Made by a program: the position numbers and the translations under genes
NCBI GenBank assembly: GCA_003550305.1
Contig: QKYT01001207.1
Location: 1 to 21,480 of the forward strand
Length of the DNA: 21,480 bases
Source: Glomus cerebriforme
Taxonomy: Eukaryota; Glomeromycota; Glomeromycetes; Glomerales; Glomeraceae
Direction: 5' to 3'
Notes under the pieces: model-generated
Told to the model about the DNA's origin: nothing
The model's database searches: none
The model's input: only the letters and a program-made list of their open reading frames with translations
Shown here: one piece after another, positions 1-10,189 of the stretch
Position numbering within the stretch: position 1 is the first letter of the stretch
How the letters are laid out: each line of letters begins with the position of its first letter

Positions 1-205
1 TTGGCTTTTAAATAGCTTATATTCCAAAAATCAGAAAGATTGGTTCAGTAGTTGTTGAGAAATCAGCTTTTAAAAACCATGAATTTTTGCGAATTTTATA
101 TGTAAATCATTTTTGCCGATTTTTGATGATTTTTAGAGGTTGATTTTGAGATAACTACTGAACCAATTTTCCTGATTTTTGAAACATAGGGTATTTTTTA
201 GCCAA
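1..205. repeat. Fold-back (inverted-repeat) element at the left edge
   Basis: Bases 1-71 and 135-205 are imperfect reverse complements, with roughly three-quarters of positions matching by eye, around a 63-bp spacer. The best-conserved core is GGTTCAGTAGTT on the left against AACTACTGAACC on the right, and the outer ends are TTGGC and GCCAA. The left end coincides with the window edge, so the element may extend further and no target duplication can be judged. It resembles a fold-back MITE; there is no coding potential. Confidence 0.75.
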
Positions 206-1130
206 AGAATCGAATTTTAACATCCATTTTGCTGTAGCTGTTCTGGTTAAAAATTTAAAAATTTTGTCATTTTTTTAATTAATCATTTACGCAAAATATT
301 ACTATTAATTAAGTAAAAAAACACCTCAGATATATGTCTTATACCTCAAACATTGAAACAGGGGTAAATTATTATTAAGTACCCCAATTTTTTCAATTAT
401 TTTTTAATTTTTAGGGTGGTTGGATACTTTTTGTAGGGGAGTGTACATATAATAAAATACAATAAAAGAAAATCTGAACTAAACAAAATAAATGGATCTC
501 ATTCTTATCTAGTTTACATAAATAAAAACCTAAAAAGTAAAAACTAATCTAAATTCCTATGTGATAACTGAAATCTAATATAAGAACATGCCCAATATAC
601 TACTTTGTAATAAGAGAGAGCAACCAGGTTGACCATCCAAAGAGTATCCTCTCCAATCCCTTAAAATAAGTAAAAGACTAAAAGAAAAGCTGTATCCTAA
701 CCCTCTGAATTGTTAGATCCATTAGAGGGACCGCTTGGTCCAAAAGTTTTATCTAGAACATTCTAAGAGAAAATGTATTAGGTAACAGATTCAGAACATA
801 GATTGAGGTTGAAGATGGAATCCTTAAAGCTAAGCAGCATCGATGGAAGCATGTGACATCAAAACATTCTCATCAGAAGATGATAATACCATAAGGTAAT
901 AGCAGGAAAGCCAAGTTTAGTGGTAAAATTTTCTTTGAAGAGAATCCACTGCAGAGCATATAAGTCTTTGAAAAACTGAAAAGCAGTCAGAAATTCTTGA
1001 GAAAATAGGAAGACTGAAAGAGAACAAGGACAAAATCAGTGATTGTATAGAAGTATACTTATATAAAAGTATTGAAATTAAAAATTTCTTAATTTCAGCT
1101 GAAATTAGTAAATTATGATTCAGGTATTTT
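206..1130. other. Intergenic stretch, no gene recognised
   Basis: No ORF of useful length occurs on either strand. Bases 206-440 are AT-rich. Bases 590-1030 are visibly less AT-rich and purine-rich on the + strand, which could mark an old coding or transcribed relic, but stops interrupt every frame I followed. A short perfect hairpin (GGACC, GCTT loop, GGTCC) lies at 728-741. I cannot assign this stretch to a family. Confidence 0.5.
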
Positions 1131-1367
1131 CATATTTGGAAAACATTTAAAGTGGAGCAGAATCACGTGATCATAGTGCATATCTGCCACTCTTGTGTTA
1201 TACCTTTATTTTTCATTTTTCCTAAGTATTCTAAGGATTTAGATAGGTGAAATCCTATTTATTACCTGTTGTTTGTCACATGCATAATTTCTTAATGCCA
1301 TAATTCTGACTAAAATTTTACAAAAATCACATGATTCTGCTCTGCTTTAAATATATCCCATATTTGG
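1131..1367. mobile_element. MITE family 1, copy A, with 9-bp target duplication
   Basis: The direct repeat CATATTTGG at 1131-1139 and 1359-1367 brackets a 219-bp element at 1140-1358. Its ends are inverted repeats: TTTAAAGTGGAGCAGAATCA on the left, and TTTAAAGCAGAGCAGAATCA when the right end is read in reverse complement. The arms continue into CACGTGAT and CATGTGAT. There is no ORF. A second copy lies at 2592-2819 in the opposite orientation, with matching internal segments such as AGGTGAAATCCTATTTAT. A 9-bp duplication is typical of Mutator-like elements (family knowledge), so mobilisation by a MULE transposase is an inference. Confidence 0.85.
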
Positions 1368-2194
1368 CGATAGCTATTCAATAAAAAAATTTTGCTAATT
1401 TTTATGTGTAATATTTATTCTTAAAAAGGAAATTTAATTAACTGATTTGGTAATTCTAGCTGAAATTATTTTATGACTAAAATTATGATGATTATGTAAA
1501 GGTTTATTTATTAATAAAAATAATATGTATGTTTAGGATTATGAGGTGATAGTGATTATAATTGATTTGTGATTGTATAGAGGTAATTTGATATGATTTA
1601 AAACTGTTTTTCAAAATCAGATGCTTATAAAGAGTTGTAACTATATAGGAGATGATTATATAAAAATCTGACTATATATAAAGAATTTTAATTAACATAA
1701 TTTCTTGAAAATGATTATTTCTTTTATTTTTTTTTATAGTTAATATCTTTTTTTAATTATTTGATATATTATTTTTTTTAATTATTTAGTGTAATTATAA
1801 TTATGATATTATAAACAATCTATAATAAATACTTCAATTTAAGTATTAATTAAATGTTATAAAAACTAAAATATATGTAATCAATTTTATAAAAAAATTT
1901 ATTATACATTGTTAATCTGAAAAAATCTGTTATCCAAATTAACTATAAATAACTTCAGGGAAGTAATAGCTTTGAAGTATTCTATATGCAAAATTGAAGG
2001 TGATAGATTTAAAGTTACAAAGTTTATAGATAAAAATTTATAGATAAAATTAATACACAGGTAAATCCAATTTATATATTTTAGGGACTTAAAGATTTTT
2101 AGAGGATAGTTCTTTTATTATAATAATTTCAAATTACAAAACTCACTATCTTAAAAAATACAGAGATATTTATATAAAATAAAATATATATAAG
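1368..2194. other. AT-rich intergenic stretch
   Basis: This is A+T-dominated sequence with long T and A runs and no credible ORF. I saw no gene, RNA or organised repeat in it. Confidence 0.5.
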
Positions 2195-2403
2195 TTATTG
2201 CGATTTGCAAAAATCTGTGATTAGCAAAAATAATCATGTGTTAAAAATAATCATAATTATTTTGATTATTTTGTATTACTGACTTTTCAGGTTATTTACA
2301 TGTTTAATATTACGTGTATAAATTGAATCAGCTGATGACCCAAAAAGTCAGTAATTAACACGTGATTATTTTTACAATTACAGATTTTTGCAAACTGCAA
2401 TAA
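2195..2403. mobile_element. MITE family 2 with ~50-bp terminal inverted repeats
   Basis: The left arm starts TTATTGCGATTTGCAAAAAT. The right arm, read in reverse complement from 2403, starts TTATTGCAGTTTGCAAAAAT. Similarity continues for about 50 bp, through CAAAAATCTG and AATAATCATGTGTTAA against AATAATCACGTGTTAA. The interior carries a second short inverted pair (ACTGACTTTT and AAAAAGTCAGT). There is no coding capacity. The target duplication is unclear, perhaps a TA-type dinucleotide. It is not related to family 1 in its termini. Confidence 0.8.
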
Positions 2404-2459
2404 TAATAAATATAATAAATAAAACAAAGATAATAAATATAAATAATAGGCAATTTCTA

Positions 2460-3072
2460 TTTGTACACGGGTGTCTGAACACGGAATCATAATTCTGGCT
2501 AGAATTAAATAATCTGCAATAAAATTGCCTTTTTGGAAAATTAGAATAACCCAAATTTTGATTTTTAAGAGAAATAAAATTGCTTTTTTGGGGTATATCT
2601 AAAGCGAAGCAGAATCACGTGATTTTTATAAAATTTTTGGCCAGAATTATGGCATTAAGAAATTATGCATATGACAAATAACAGGTGATAAATAGGATTT
2701 CACCTATCGAAAAAATTTTTTGTTCCTAGAATACTTAGGAAAAATGGAAAATGAAGGTGTGACGAAGTGTAACAGATATGTTTAATGATCATGTGATTCT
2801 GCTCTGCTTTAGACGTCCCCCTTTTTGGATTGTATAATGTAGGACAATATTCTAAAAAAGAATAATCTGGCCAATATTATGAAATCTGGCCAAAATTAAA
2901 GATATGATAAATAAGATATGATGAATAGGATTTCACATCTTGAAAAAATTCTGTCCCTAGAATAAATAGAAAAAATGAAAACAGAAGATATAACATAGGA
3001 GGTGATAAACTGGTGATAAATTATCATATAGTAAAAAATCACATGACCCGTATTCAGACATCTTGTATAAAC
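2460..3072. mobile_element. Degenerate inverted-repeat element hosting a nested MITE
   Basis: The left end near 2460 reads TTGTACACGGGTGTCTGAAC. The right end, read in reverse complement from about 3070, gives TTATACAAGATGTCTGAATA, so the ends are imperfect inverted repeats. Its interior from about 2860 (CTGGCCAAAATT, then GAATAGGATTTCACATCTTG) is a diverged relative of the family-1 MITE interior. A family-1 copy at 2592-2819 lies inside it. Removing that insert rejoins an AT-rich stretch through a single TTTTTGG. There is no gene, and the short ORFs here are incidental. Confidence 0.65.
2592..2819. mobile_element. MITE family 1, copy B, nested in the 2460-3072 element
   Basis: The ends are GGTATATCTAAAGCGAAGCA on the left and, in reverse complement, GGGACGTCTAAAGCAGAGCA on the right. 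Both arms run on into AGAATCAC(G/A)TGAT. Flanking 9-mers CTTTTTTGG (2583-2591) and CCTTTTTGG (2820-2828) match at 8 of 9 positions and give a likely target duplication. The reverse complement aligns along its whole length with copy A (1140-1358), including the shared segment around CATAATTTCTTAATGCCATA. Confidence 0.85.
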
Positions 3073-3239
3073 TTTGAAATTTTCTAAATAAATATAATAA
3101 ATATAATAAATACTGTATAAAAAATATAAATAATAATTATAATAATTATAACAAAGATAATAATTATAACATTTATCACTAAAATTAATAAAATTATCCC
3201 ATATATAAAGTGTAGTAAACTGTATCATATCAAATTATA

Positions 3240-3425
3240 TATATCAATATAAAGTTCAAATTGGCTCAAGCTGATTTGGCTTAAGCTAGGATTTATTCTA
3301 ACTTAGCTTAACTTGAAAAACTTAAGCCAAAATTTATCATGATTCAGCTCATTATAAACTTAGCTTAAAAATTATTTTAAGCCAAGTTTGAGTTAGCCTT
3401 TAACTTAAGCTAATTTATATGAAGT
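3240..3425. repeat. GCTTAAG-rich inverted/direct repeat cluster
   Basis: Variants of GGCTTAAGCT, AAGCTTAA and CTTAAGCCAA recur about ten times in both orientations. Because the motif is nearly self-complementary, the tract could fold on itself. It looks like a degenerate fold-back element or minisatellite, without clear ends or target duplication. Confidence 0.5.
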
Positions 3426-5111
3426 TTTATATTAGCTTTATTAAAAAAAAATTATCTTTTTTTCTTATTCTAATTTATTTTTAATAATAATAGTTTCCGT
3501 ATTTAAGATATATCTGGATTATTAATAATTATATATTGGTAAACTCTTGATTCTGTATTTGTAATAACCTGTAAAATTTTATTTTTTTATTAGTTTAATT
3601 TCTAATAATATATATTTGTAATATATTTATCTCTAATTTTGACTTGAGTTCTTGATAAATAGTGACTTGAGTCAAAGAATAGCAAATTTGACAGTAACAT
3701 CTGAATTTTATATTAGATATTTCTGCTAAATATTTATCTTTATGATTATTTACTTCATCTGGATTTTTATAATAATAAAATATATAGTTTTTTGCTTCGC
3801 TCTAGACAAAAATTGCATATACTATATTATTCAAAGTGATATACATTATCAAAGCTTTATAAGAAGTATTAATTAAAATTATTAGCATCATATATAAATA
3901 CAAACAACTAACTAAGAAAAACCTAAAGTGATCTATTTAAATATATAAAAAATCCAAAAATAAGTTTATAACTAAGAATAAATATAAATTGAGTAAATTG
4001 ACAGAGATTTGAACATATAGTTTGATATAAATTTACTATAATTTTACAATACAAATTGATACACAATTGATTTATACAAGTAACAGAAATACACGAAAGT
4101 AAAAATGTATATTTAACTTTAGACTTTATTAATAAGTTAATAACTAAACTATCTAACTCTATCTAAAATTACTGGAAAAGACTTTGAGTTAACTAAGTTT
4201 AAAACTAAGTGCTAAAACTCTGAATCTGATCTGATAAATTGGATAATCTGACAGATTGATTTAAAAAATTCAGGTCAGGTTATTAAATTCATGACCTGAC
4301 TTTAAGTTAAGTTAGTATCAGCCAGATATCCAACCTGAACTATTGATCTGACATATATTTGGATCAAATAAATAACATTTTTCTAGTAATTAAATATAAA
4401 AAAAAATATTTTAGCATTTTTTATATATAAACTAGCCAGTATTTGTATATATACTATAAAATATAACATATATATGTTGTATGTTATAATAAGTTATCTG
4501 TATTAATGAGTTAACCTATTAATTTTATAGGTAAAATATAAGGTTGAGAAAATATTTAAAACTATGACTAATATTGAAAAATAAAATATATTGTAATTTG
4601 TATAAAATGAATTTTTATAATCAATTCAAAGTAAAAAGTAAAATAAATTTTAAACTTTTCATTGTAATTAATTGATTAAATTTTTAATATAATAAATAAA
4701 TATTACCTAAATTTTTATTTAGATTAATTTGAATTTAATAATAAATAGACATTTTTTTTTCTAATCCTTTTTTTTTAAAAAAATCCCAAAGAAATAAATA
4801 AACCTAAAGAAGATGGATTAAGAGAAACTAATACATAATGAATGAGATAAATTTTGTATTTTATTTATTTTTATTATTTACTTAATAATTTAATATTTTC
4901 AAAAAAGAAACTATATTATTAGGTTTTACCTTAGATATAAACAAGAAGATAAGTGAATTAGGGATCATTTTTCTTAATATTATTTCTAATTCAAAAATAA
5001 TATTATAAAGCAAGGATATAAAAATTATAAGAATATATCTAATAGTATAAAAGATGATTATGAAATACATTAAAACTACTCAGAAGAACTAATAAACAAA
5101 CTTTTTTATCA
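3426..5111. other. AT-rich stretch without a recognised gene
   Basis: No credible coding region occurs on either strand. The only ORF of note is a low-complexity 62-codon reading on the - strand (4882-5070), which I do not accept as a gene. A small hairpin, TCAGGTCA (4270-4277) against TGACCTGA (4292-4299), sits in a segment (4200-4370) rich in 'aggtcaggt/atctgac' words. Those words recur near 9350 and 9525, suggesting a dispersed repeat fragment. Confidence 0.5.
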
Positions 5112-6067
5112 ATGTCACCTATTGCAATAGCAAAAAACTTATATAATTTATTATTAAATATAAAAAACTACCTTCCAATTTATACTTTTACTATAAATCC
5201 AATTAAATTTGAAAATATCAATACATATATTCAATTTTTATTACAAAAATTAAGTACAAAATTAAGAGAAAATTTGAAGTTAATATTAAAACTAAATATT
5301 TTCTAAAAGTTCTATCAAACAAGAAAGAGAAAGAGGAAGATGAAATTAAAGAAATTTCTATTATTTCTGAAGTAAACTTATTATTACTTGAAATCTTTTA
5401 ATAATGTAAAAGAAGAAACAATTAAAACTTTAGTTTTTCATTTAATAAAAGTATATGATAATGTTATTAAAGTTTATATTGAAGTGAAAATAAAAAGATA
5501 ATGATATTTTTATAGCTATATCAAATTTTTATTTTTTTACTGAAAAATTAAAACTTTATATTGTAATTTATATAAAAGTCAAGACAAGAAAAAAATAATT
5601 AAAAATTAAACTAATAATAAAATATTAAAATATAATAAAACAATATGAGATAAACAACATAATTAAAGTAGTTAAGCATATTGAACAGTTATTAAAACTT
5701 TCAAATAATGATTTTTTCATTGTTAATATATTTTTTAATTTAGTTATAGCTTTTTTTAAATTAACATCCATTAGTATCACTGATTACAAATGTTGGTTAA
5801 ACATTGTTAAATCAGAAAAATTGATTTCTGAAGATGAAGAACATAATATATATTTAAAAAAAAATATAAAAAACAAAAGATAAAAGAATATAAACTTAGG
5901 GAAGTTTATGAATTAGCAGTATTAATAACAAGTGATCTTGCATATAAAATTAATTCTTCTAGATATTACTCTATAACTATGAGTGATGAAGATTCTTTAA
6001 GATTAATCCTACAAATGATGATGATGATTCTGCTTTTCCTATAGATAAAGATGATAATGAATTATGA
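5112..6067 (+). pseudogene. Broken coding locus, unrecognised protein with acidic C-terminus
   Basis: I do not recognise the family. The locus starts with a 64-codon ORF at 5112-5306 (begins MSPIAIAKNLYNLLLN). Amino-acid-like sequence continues after frame changes at 5309-5392 (charged KEKEEDEIKEI segment) and 5400-5501 (EETIKTLVFHLIKVYDNV). A second block at about 5765-6067 reads YKCWLNIVKSEKLISEDEEH, then YKLREVYELAVLITSDLAY, and ends in an Asp-rich tail (DDDDSAFPIDKDDNEL) before TGA at 6065-6067. At least four frame changes or stops separate the pieces. The region between about 5502 and 5760 is AT-rich and could be intron or decay. The helix-forming composition and acidic tail resemble other multicopy fungal ORFs, but no catalytic motif is visible. 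It could be an old gene or part of a transposon. That it once coded is moderately supported by consistent composition across the frame pieces. Confidence 0.45.
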
Positions 6068-6074
6068 TAATATA

Positions 6075-6440
6075 TTTATTTTTTCAAACTTTTTTTAAAT
6101 TGATTGATTGATTTTTAAAAATTTTATTATTATAAAAAAAATTTGCTCAAATTTTTCTTAATATTCTCAATTTAATTAGATCAATTAAAATTTTAGGTTG
6201 TATATAAAATTAGTTAATATTTTTTTAAAGTTCTTTTTTAAATTGATTGATTTTTATTATAAGAAAAATCTGCTCAAATTTTTTTTAACAATCTCAATTT
6301 AATTGGACAAGTTCTTTTTTTTTAAATTGAAAAATTTATTATTATAAAAAAAATTTGCTCAAATTTTTCTTAATGCTTTTAATTTAATTGGATTAATTAA
6401 AATTTTAGGTTGTACATAAAATTAGTTAACATTTTTTTTT
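6075..6440. repeat. Three-copy AT-rich direct repeat
   Basis: A unit containing TTTTTTAAATTGA, a run of ATTATTATAAAAAA, TTGCTCAAATTTTT and CTCAATTTAATTGGA occurs three times. The TTGCTCAA/CTGCTCAA core lies near 6141, 6268 and 6353, so spacing is uneven (about 127 and 85 bp). Copies 1 and 3 share a longer 3' extension (AATTAAAATTTTAGGTTGTA, then AAAATTAGTTAA), while the middle copy is shortened. There is no coding potential. Confidence 0.7.
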
Positions 6441-6944
6441 AAAAGAAAAAAAAAGCTTTGCTTTTTATGATTTTGAAAAATTCTATCAATAATAAGAAAA
6501 TGATATATTTACACTAATCTAATAAAACTATTTTAAATTTGCAATCAGTTTTCTTATGGCAATTATAATGAGATAACACATTTATATGATAATAATAATT
6601 TTAATAATGTATTATTTGAAGATATTAACATTGTAAGAAAAATTGCCAAATCAATTGACTTTCTATTAATTCTATATAAAAGGCTGATTTTTGGAATATC
6701 ACACTTAATTAATATAAGCGTGACATTTCTTGTGAAATATAATCATTTTTAATTATCTACATCTGATAATTTATAACTCTGTCTCATTAGATTAATTATT
6801 AACATATCTAATGAAAATAATACTTTAAAGCTTTATTATTGTAAAATTAATAATATAAAGGAAGAGAAAACTAAATTTGAAATAATTAATCATAAGAATT
6901 CAGAAAAAAAAATGAACTTTCAGAAAAATCAAATTCAGCTTTAA
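6441..6944. other. AT-rich stretch, no feature recognised
   Basis: There are no credible ORFs. It may include the 5' flank of the hAT relic that follows, but I could not find a convincing terminal inverted repeat here. Confidence 0.4.
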
Positions 6945-9136
6945 ACATGTATGATGAAATTAATAAAAAAAATAAAAGCACTATATAAAATTATTTTGAC
7001 AAGTTCATAGATAATAGAGGAGTTATATAAGCAAAGTGTCGATATTATAGGTAAGAAATAATGTGAATTTTTAAAAATATGCTTAATTTAAAAGTATTTT
7101 TTTTATTAAAAAGTATTATAATATTTAACAGAATTGGTAGGTACAGTATAATCAATGGAAGTTTGACTGGTAATTTGAATAGGCAACTTATTAGATTATA
7201 TTCGCAAGACAAGCAGAATTTAAACTTTATGCAAATAATGAATGAAAAAATTATAAATATAATTTATTTTGTCTTTATTTAATTTACTTTTAAAAATAAA
7301 TTATTTACTTATATTCTATTTACAGATATTTTCTAATAAAACTTTTCATAAAAAACTATGTAAATGGATCATTACCAACGATTAGCTATAAAATAATCTG
7401 AATTTTGCATTTTAATAAAATTTGCAATTAAGGAGCACAAATTCCATCAGTAAATATGGTTAAAAGTAATTTTATTAATCTCGTTAATAATTATTAAACC
7501 AATATACAAAATATATTGCAGGTTAGTGAAATAAATTACTATAGTAATATTTATAATAATCATTTAAATTAATTTTTTTAATTAAAGAATATTCCAGAAA
7601 AGATAAGCTTTGTGTTAGATATATGGATTTCACTTAATATTATAGGCTTTCTTGGTATAATAGGATACTTGCAAATTGAAAACTTAAGAATATTTTTGTA
7701 GATTTTATAGAATTTCAAGGATTACATTCAAGTAAAAACCTGGTAAATGTATTTGTAAAATATCTTTAAGAAAAAAGAATACTGATCAAGACAAGTAATG
7801 AGCTAGTTTTTTAGTTTTAATAAAAATTTATTTATAATTTGTTGATTTAGATCCTTACAATTACAGCCAATAACACGTCAAATAATAATACCTTTCTAAA
7901 ATCACTAAAATATATATGCAATTAAAATCAAATTAATTTTTATCATAAAAAAAACCATGTTTAATATATTGCACATATTATAAACCTTACTGTATAAGAA
8001 ATACTAAAACATATTGAAGCTAGAGATACTAAGAATGAAAATTCAATTTCAGAAAAACTTTTATAAAATGACACATATATATGTGCAATCATATCTAAGG
8101 TAAAGTCAAAATATGTTGCATTCATTAATTCTAAATATTTTTAATTTTAATACAATAAACTTAATATTAATAATAAATATTTAGTTAAAAAAACTTATTT
8201 AAGATTTGAGCTTCTTCACAACATTGGATAAGATTTTCTAATCAATGCAATGTTTACTAAGATGTTAAAAATTTAAATCTCATTCTTCAGATGAAATTCT
8301 ACGTACTTGATGTTAAAACGTATACTTAAAAAAGTAAAATTTTTAAAATTTTAATGTAGTAATAAATTATAAATTTACTAACTAGTAACTACATTTATAA
8401 TTATATAGCCTTGCTCTCCATGATATAACAATGATCAAAAATGAACTGACAGGTTTTTTGATTTTACTAGAAGAATAGGATTGTATAAATAAATTATATT
8501 GTATACTTAAGATAAAGAGCTTTTTTTTATTAAATTTTATTATTATAATTTTAACTCATTAAATTACATATAGTTTTATAATTTAGATTTTTTACAGAGT
8601 AACTAAAGAAATATCAAAATCACAATTTATTATACTTTTTTTATCAATTTCTATATACAATATTTTGCCAGATCATTTAGAAAAACTTCTTGATAAAAAT
8701 GATGAAATATATTGTTCAATTTTTGAGATATAAACTACTATAGCTAAAGGATATGAAAAGCTTAAGTCTTATTATGCAAAAACAGATAAATCATATGTCT
8801 ATCTGATAGTAACAGGTATTAATTTCATATTTTTTTTTACAATTTAAGATTATTCATTAATTACTTTATTACAGTATATTTATTACATTTATCATTATTT
8901 TTTAATGTTAGATCCACAGTGAAATTAAAATATTATTAATAATAATACTGAGAATAAGAATATATTAATGATACAATAGAAATTATTAGGAGTATATATA
9001 ATGAGTATTATCTAAGCAATTCTTTAATTTTTAATAATAATTCATCAGCTCAAGAACACAATCAGAATAATTTCTATGAAATATTTAAAATAAGTAATAA
9101 TTCTTCTTTTAAAAAAGATGAACTTAAATTTTAATA
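6945..9136 (+). pseudogene. Decayed hAT transposase with BED-type zinc finger
   Basis: Family blocks of a hAT transposase appear in order but in shifting frames. The BED finger spans 6985-7200 (YFDKFIDNRGVI, stop, AKCRYY; then, after a GT-AG intron at 7051-7131, TGNLNRQLIRLYS). Next come KKLCKWIITN (about 7350) and the catalytic strand FVLDIWISLN with the first Asp at 7618-7620. FQGLHSSKNLVNVFVKYL follows near 7710-7770. ITANNTSNNNTFLKSL (from 7860) has Asn where the family has the second Asp. IAHIINL lies near 7965, LDVKT near 8315, and the C-terminal EKLKSYYAKTDKSYVYLI near 8755-8810. After another probable intron, LDPQ (about 8910) and ELKF mark the end. A functional BED finger binds DNA through two Cys and two His; here one Cys reads Tyr and both His are replaced (Gln, Tyr). 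Many in-frame stops are present. It is non-functional, with no terminal repeats found. Confidence 0.85.
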
Positions 9137-9569
9137 AGGTTTGTTTTTTCAAGAAATTTAATATAATTATAATATCTCAAGTCTTAACATACAGTAATTG
9201 AATATAATAAATACTGAATAAATAGTATTATAAATACAATTTTTATTAATGGCATTCGCAGATGATTAATTTGCAAATAAATAAATTAAATGTAATAAAT
9301 TAAAAGTGAAAAATTAAATGGTAACTATAAGCAAAATAATTTTTCTTTTAGGTCAGGTTAGGTATCTAATCTGACTTGCAAATTAATTTATGATATTAAA
9401 TTAAAAAATCATAAAAGTAAAAGAATTAAATATAAATTATATAATAAATTAAAAGCAAAAATTCTGAAAAATTATATAATAACTAAAAAATATTGAAGTT
9501 AATAATTTTCTTCAATTTAATTCATGTCAGATCAGGTATAAGACTGACCCTGAAATTAGTTTACCTAAA
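9137..9569. other. AT-rich stretch with dispersed 'aggtcaggt' words
   Basis: No gene is visible. TTTTAGGTCAGGTTAGGTAT near 9349 and ATGTCAGATCAGGTATAAGA near 9523 resemble the segment at 4200-4370 and are probably fragments of one dispersed repeat. Confidence 0.4.
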
Positions 9570-9665
9570 ATCTGAAATCTGAAATTCTGAAACTGAAATC
9601 TGAAATCATTTTGGCATACCGAAATGTATGCCAAAATCTGAAATGCATGCTAAAATCTGAAATAG
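9570..9665. repeat. TCTGAAA short tandem repeat with embedded hairpin
   Basis: About ten imperfect copies of (A)TCTGAAA or close variants follow one another. Embedded in them is a perfect 11-bp stem: TTTTGGCATAC at 9609-9619 pairs with GTATGCCAAAA at 9626-9636 around the loop CGAAAT. The following words ATGCATGC and TGCCAAAAT extend the theme. Confidence 0.7.
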
Positions 9666-10189
9666 ATATCGAATTATAAACTTAATGCCAAAATTTAAAT
9701 TAGGTAGAAATTCACAAAATTCACAATAATTTTCTTATTTATTTTAAATTTATGTAAAATTACATATTTCTTATATAAGAAAATAAAAAATATAGATATA
9801 ATGTAAGCAAATATTTGATAATTATCACAAGATGCAGTAAATGTGATCTCTTTAGGATTAGGAAAAAAAAATCAAGAAAAAAAAAAAGGTTTAAGTGCCA
9901 AAAAAAATTATAAATCAAATATATAAAAAATTAATTTTAAAGCTCCTTGAAATAAAAAATTATCTGTAATAAATAAAAAAAAATTAAATATATAAAATTA
10001 GTTTAATAATTAATACATAAATAATTTAAGAAAGATATATCACTTTCTTTCTCTTTATAAATTATTTCTTTTTTCTCCTTCTCGAATATTCATATATTCG
10101 CTATGAATTTCCTTATTAATTATAACTAAAAAAAATATAATATTTAATTTTTATTTTGTATGAATTATTATTTTTAAAATAAAATTATT
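9666..10189. other. AT-rich stretch, no gene
   Basis: It is dominated by A and T runs, with poly-A near 9866-9890 and a pyrimidine-rich tract near 10040-10085. No coding region or organised repeat was seen. Confidence 0.5.

Noticed and set aside
300..400. AACAGGGGTAA word as a hAT terminal repeat (CAGGGG type), with TTACCCCTAG near 11750 as a partner
   Set aside because: The words are 11 kb apart, the match is short, and there is no target duplication; chance similarity is more likely.
2296..3228. Short - strand ORFs at 2296-2490 and 2896-3228
   Set aside because: They lie across MITE arms and AT-rich sequence and are dominated by Tyr, Ile and Leu from low-complexity DNA; no motif supports them.
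9570..9665. Possible CRISPR-like or RNA-gene repeat because of the regular TCTGAAA units and hairpin
   Set aside because: Units are adjacent without spacers, the setting is eukaryotic, and it is better described as a short tandem repeat.
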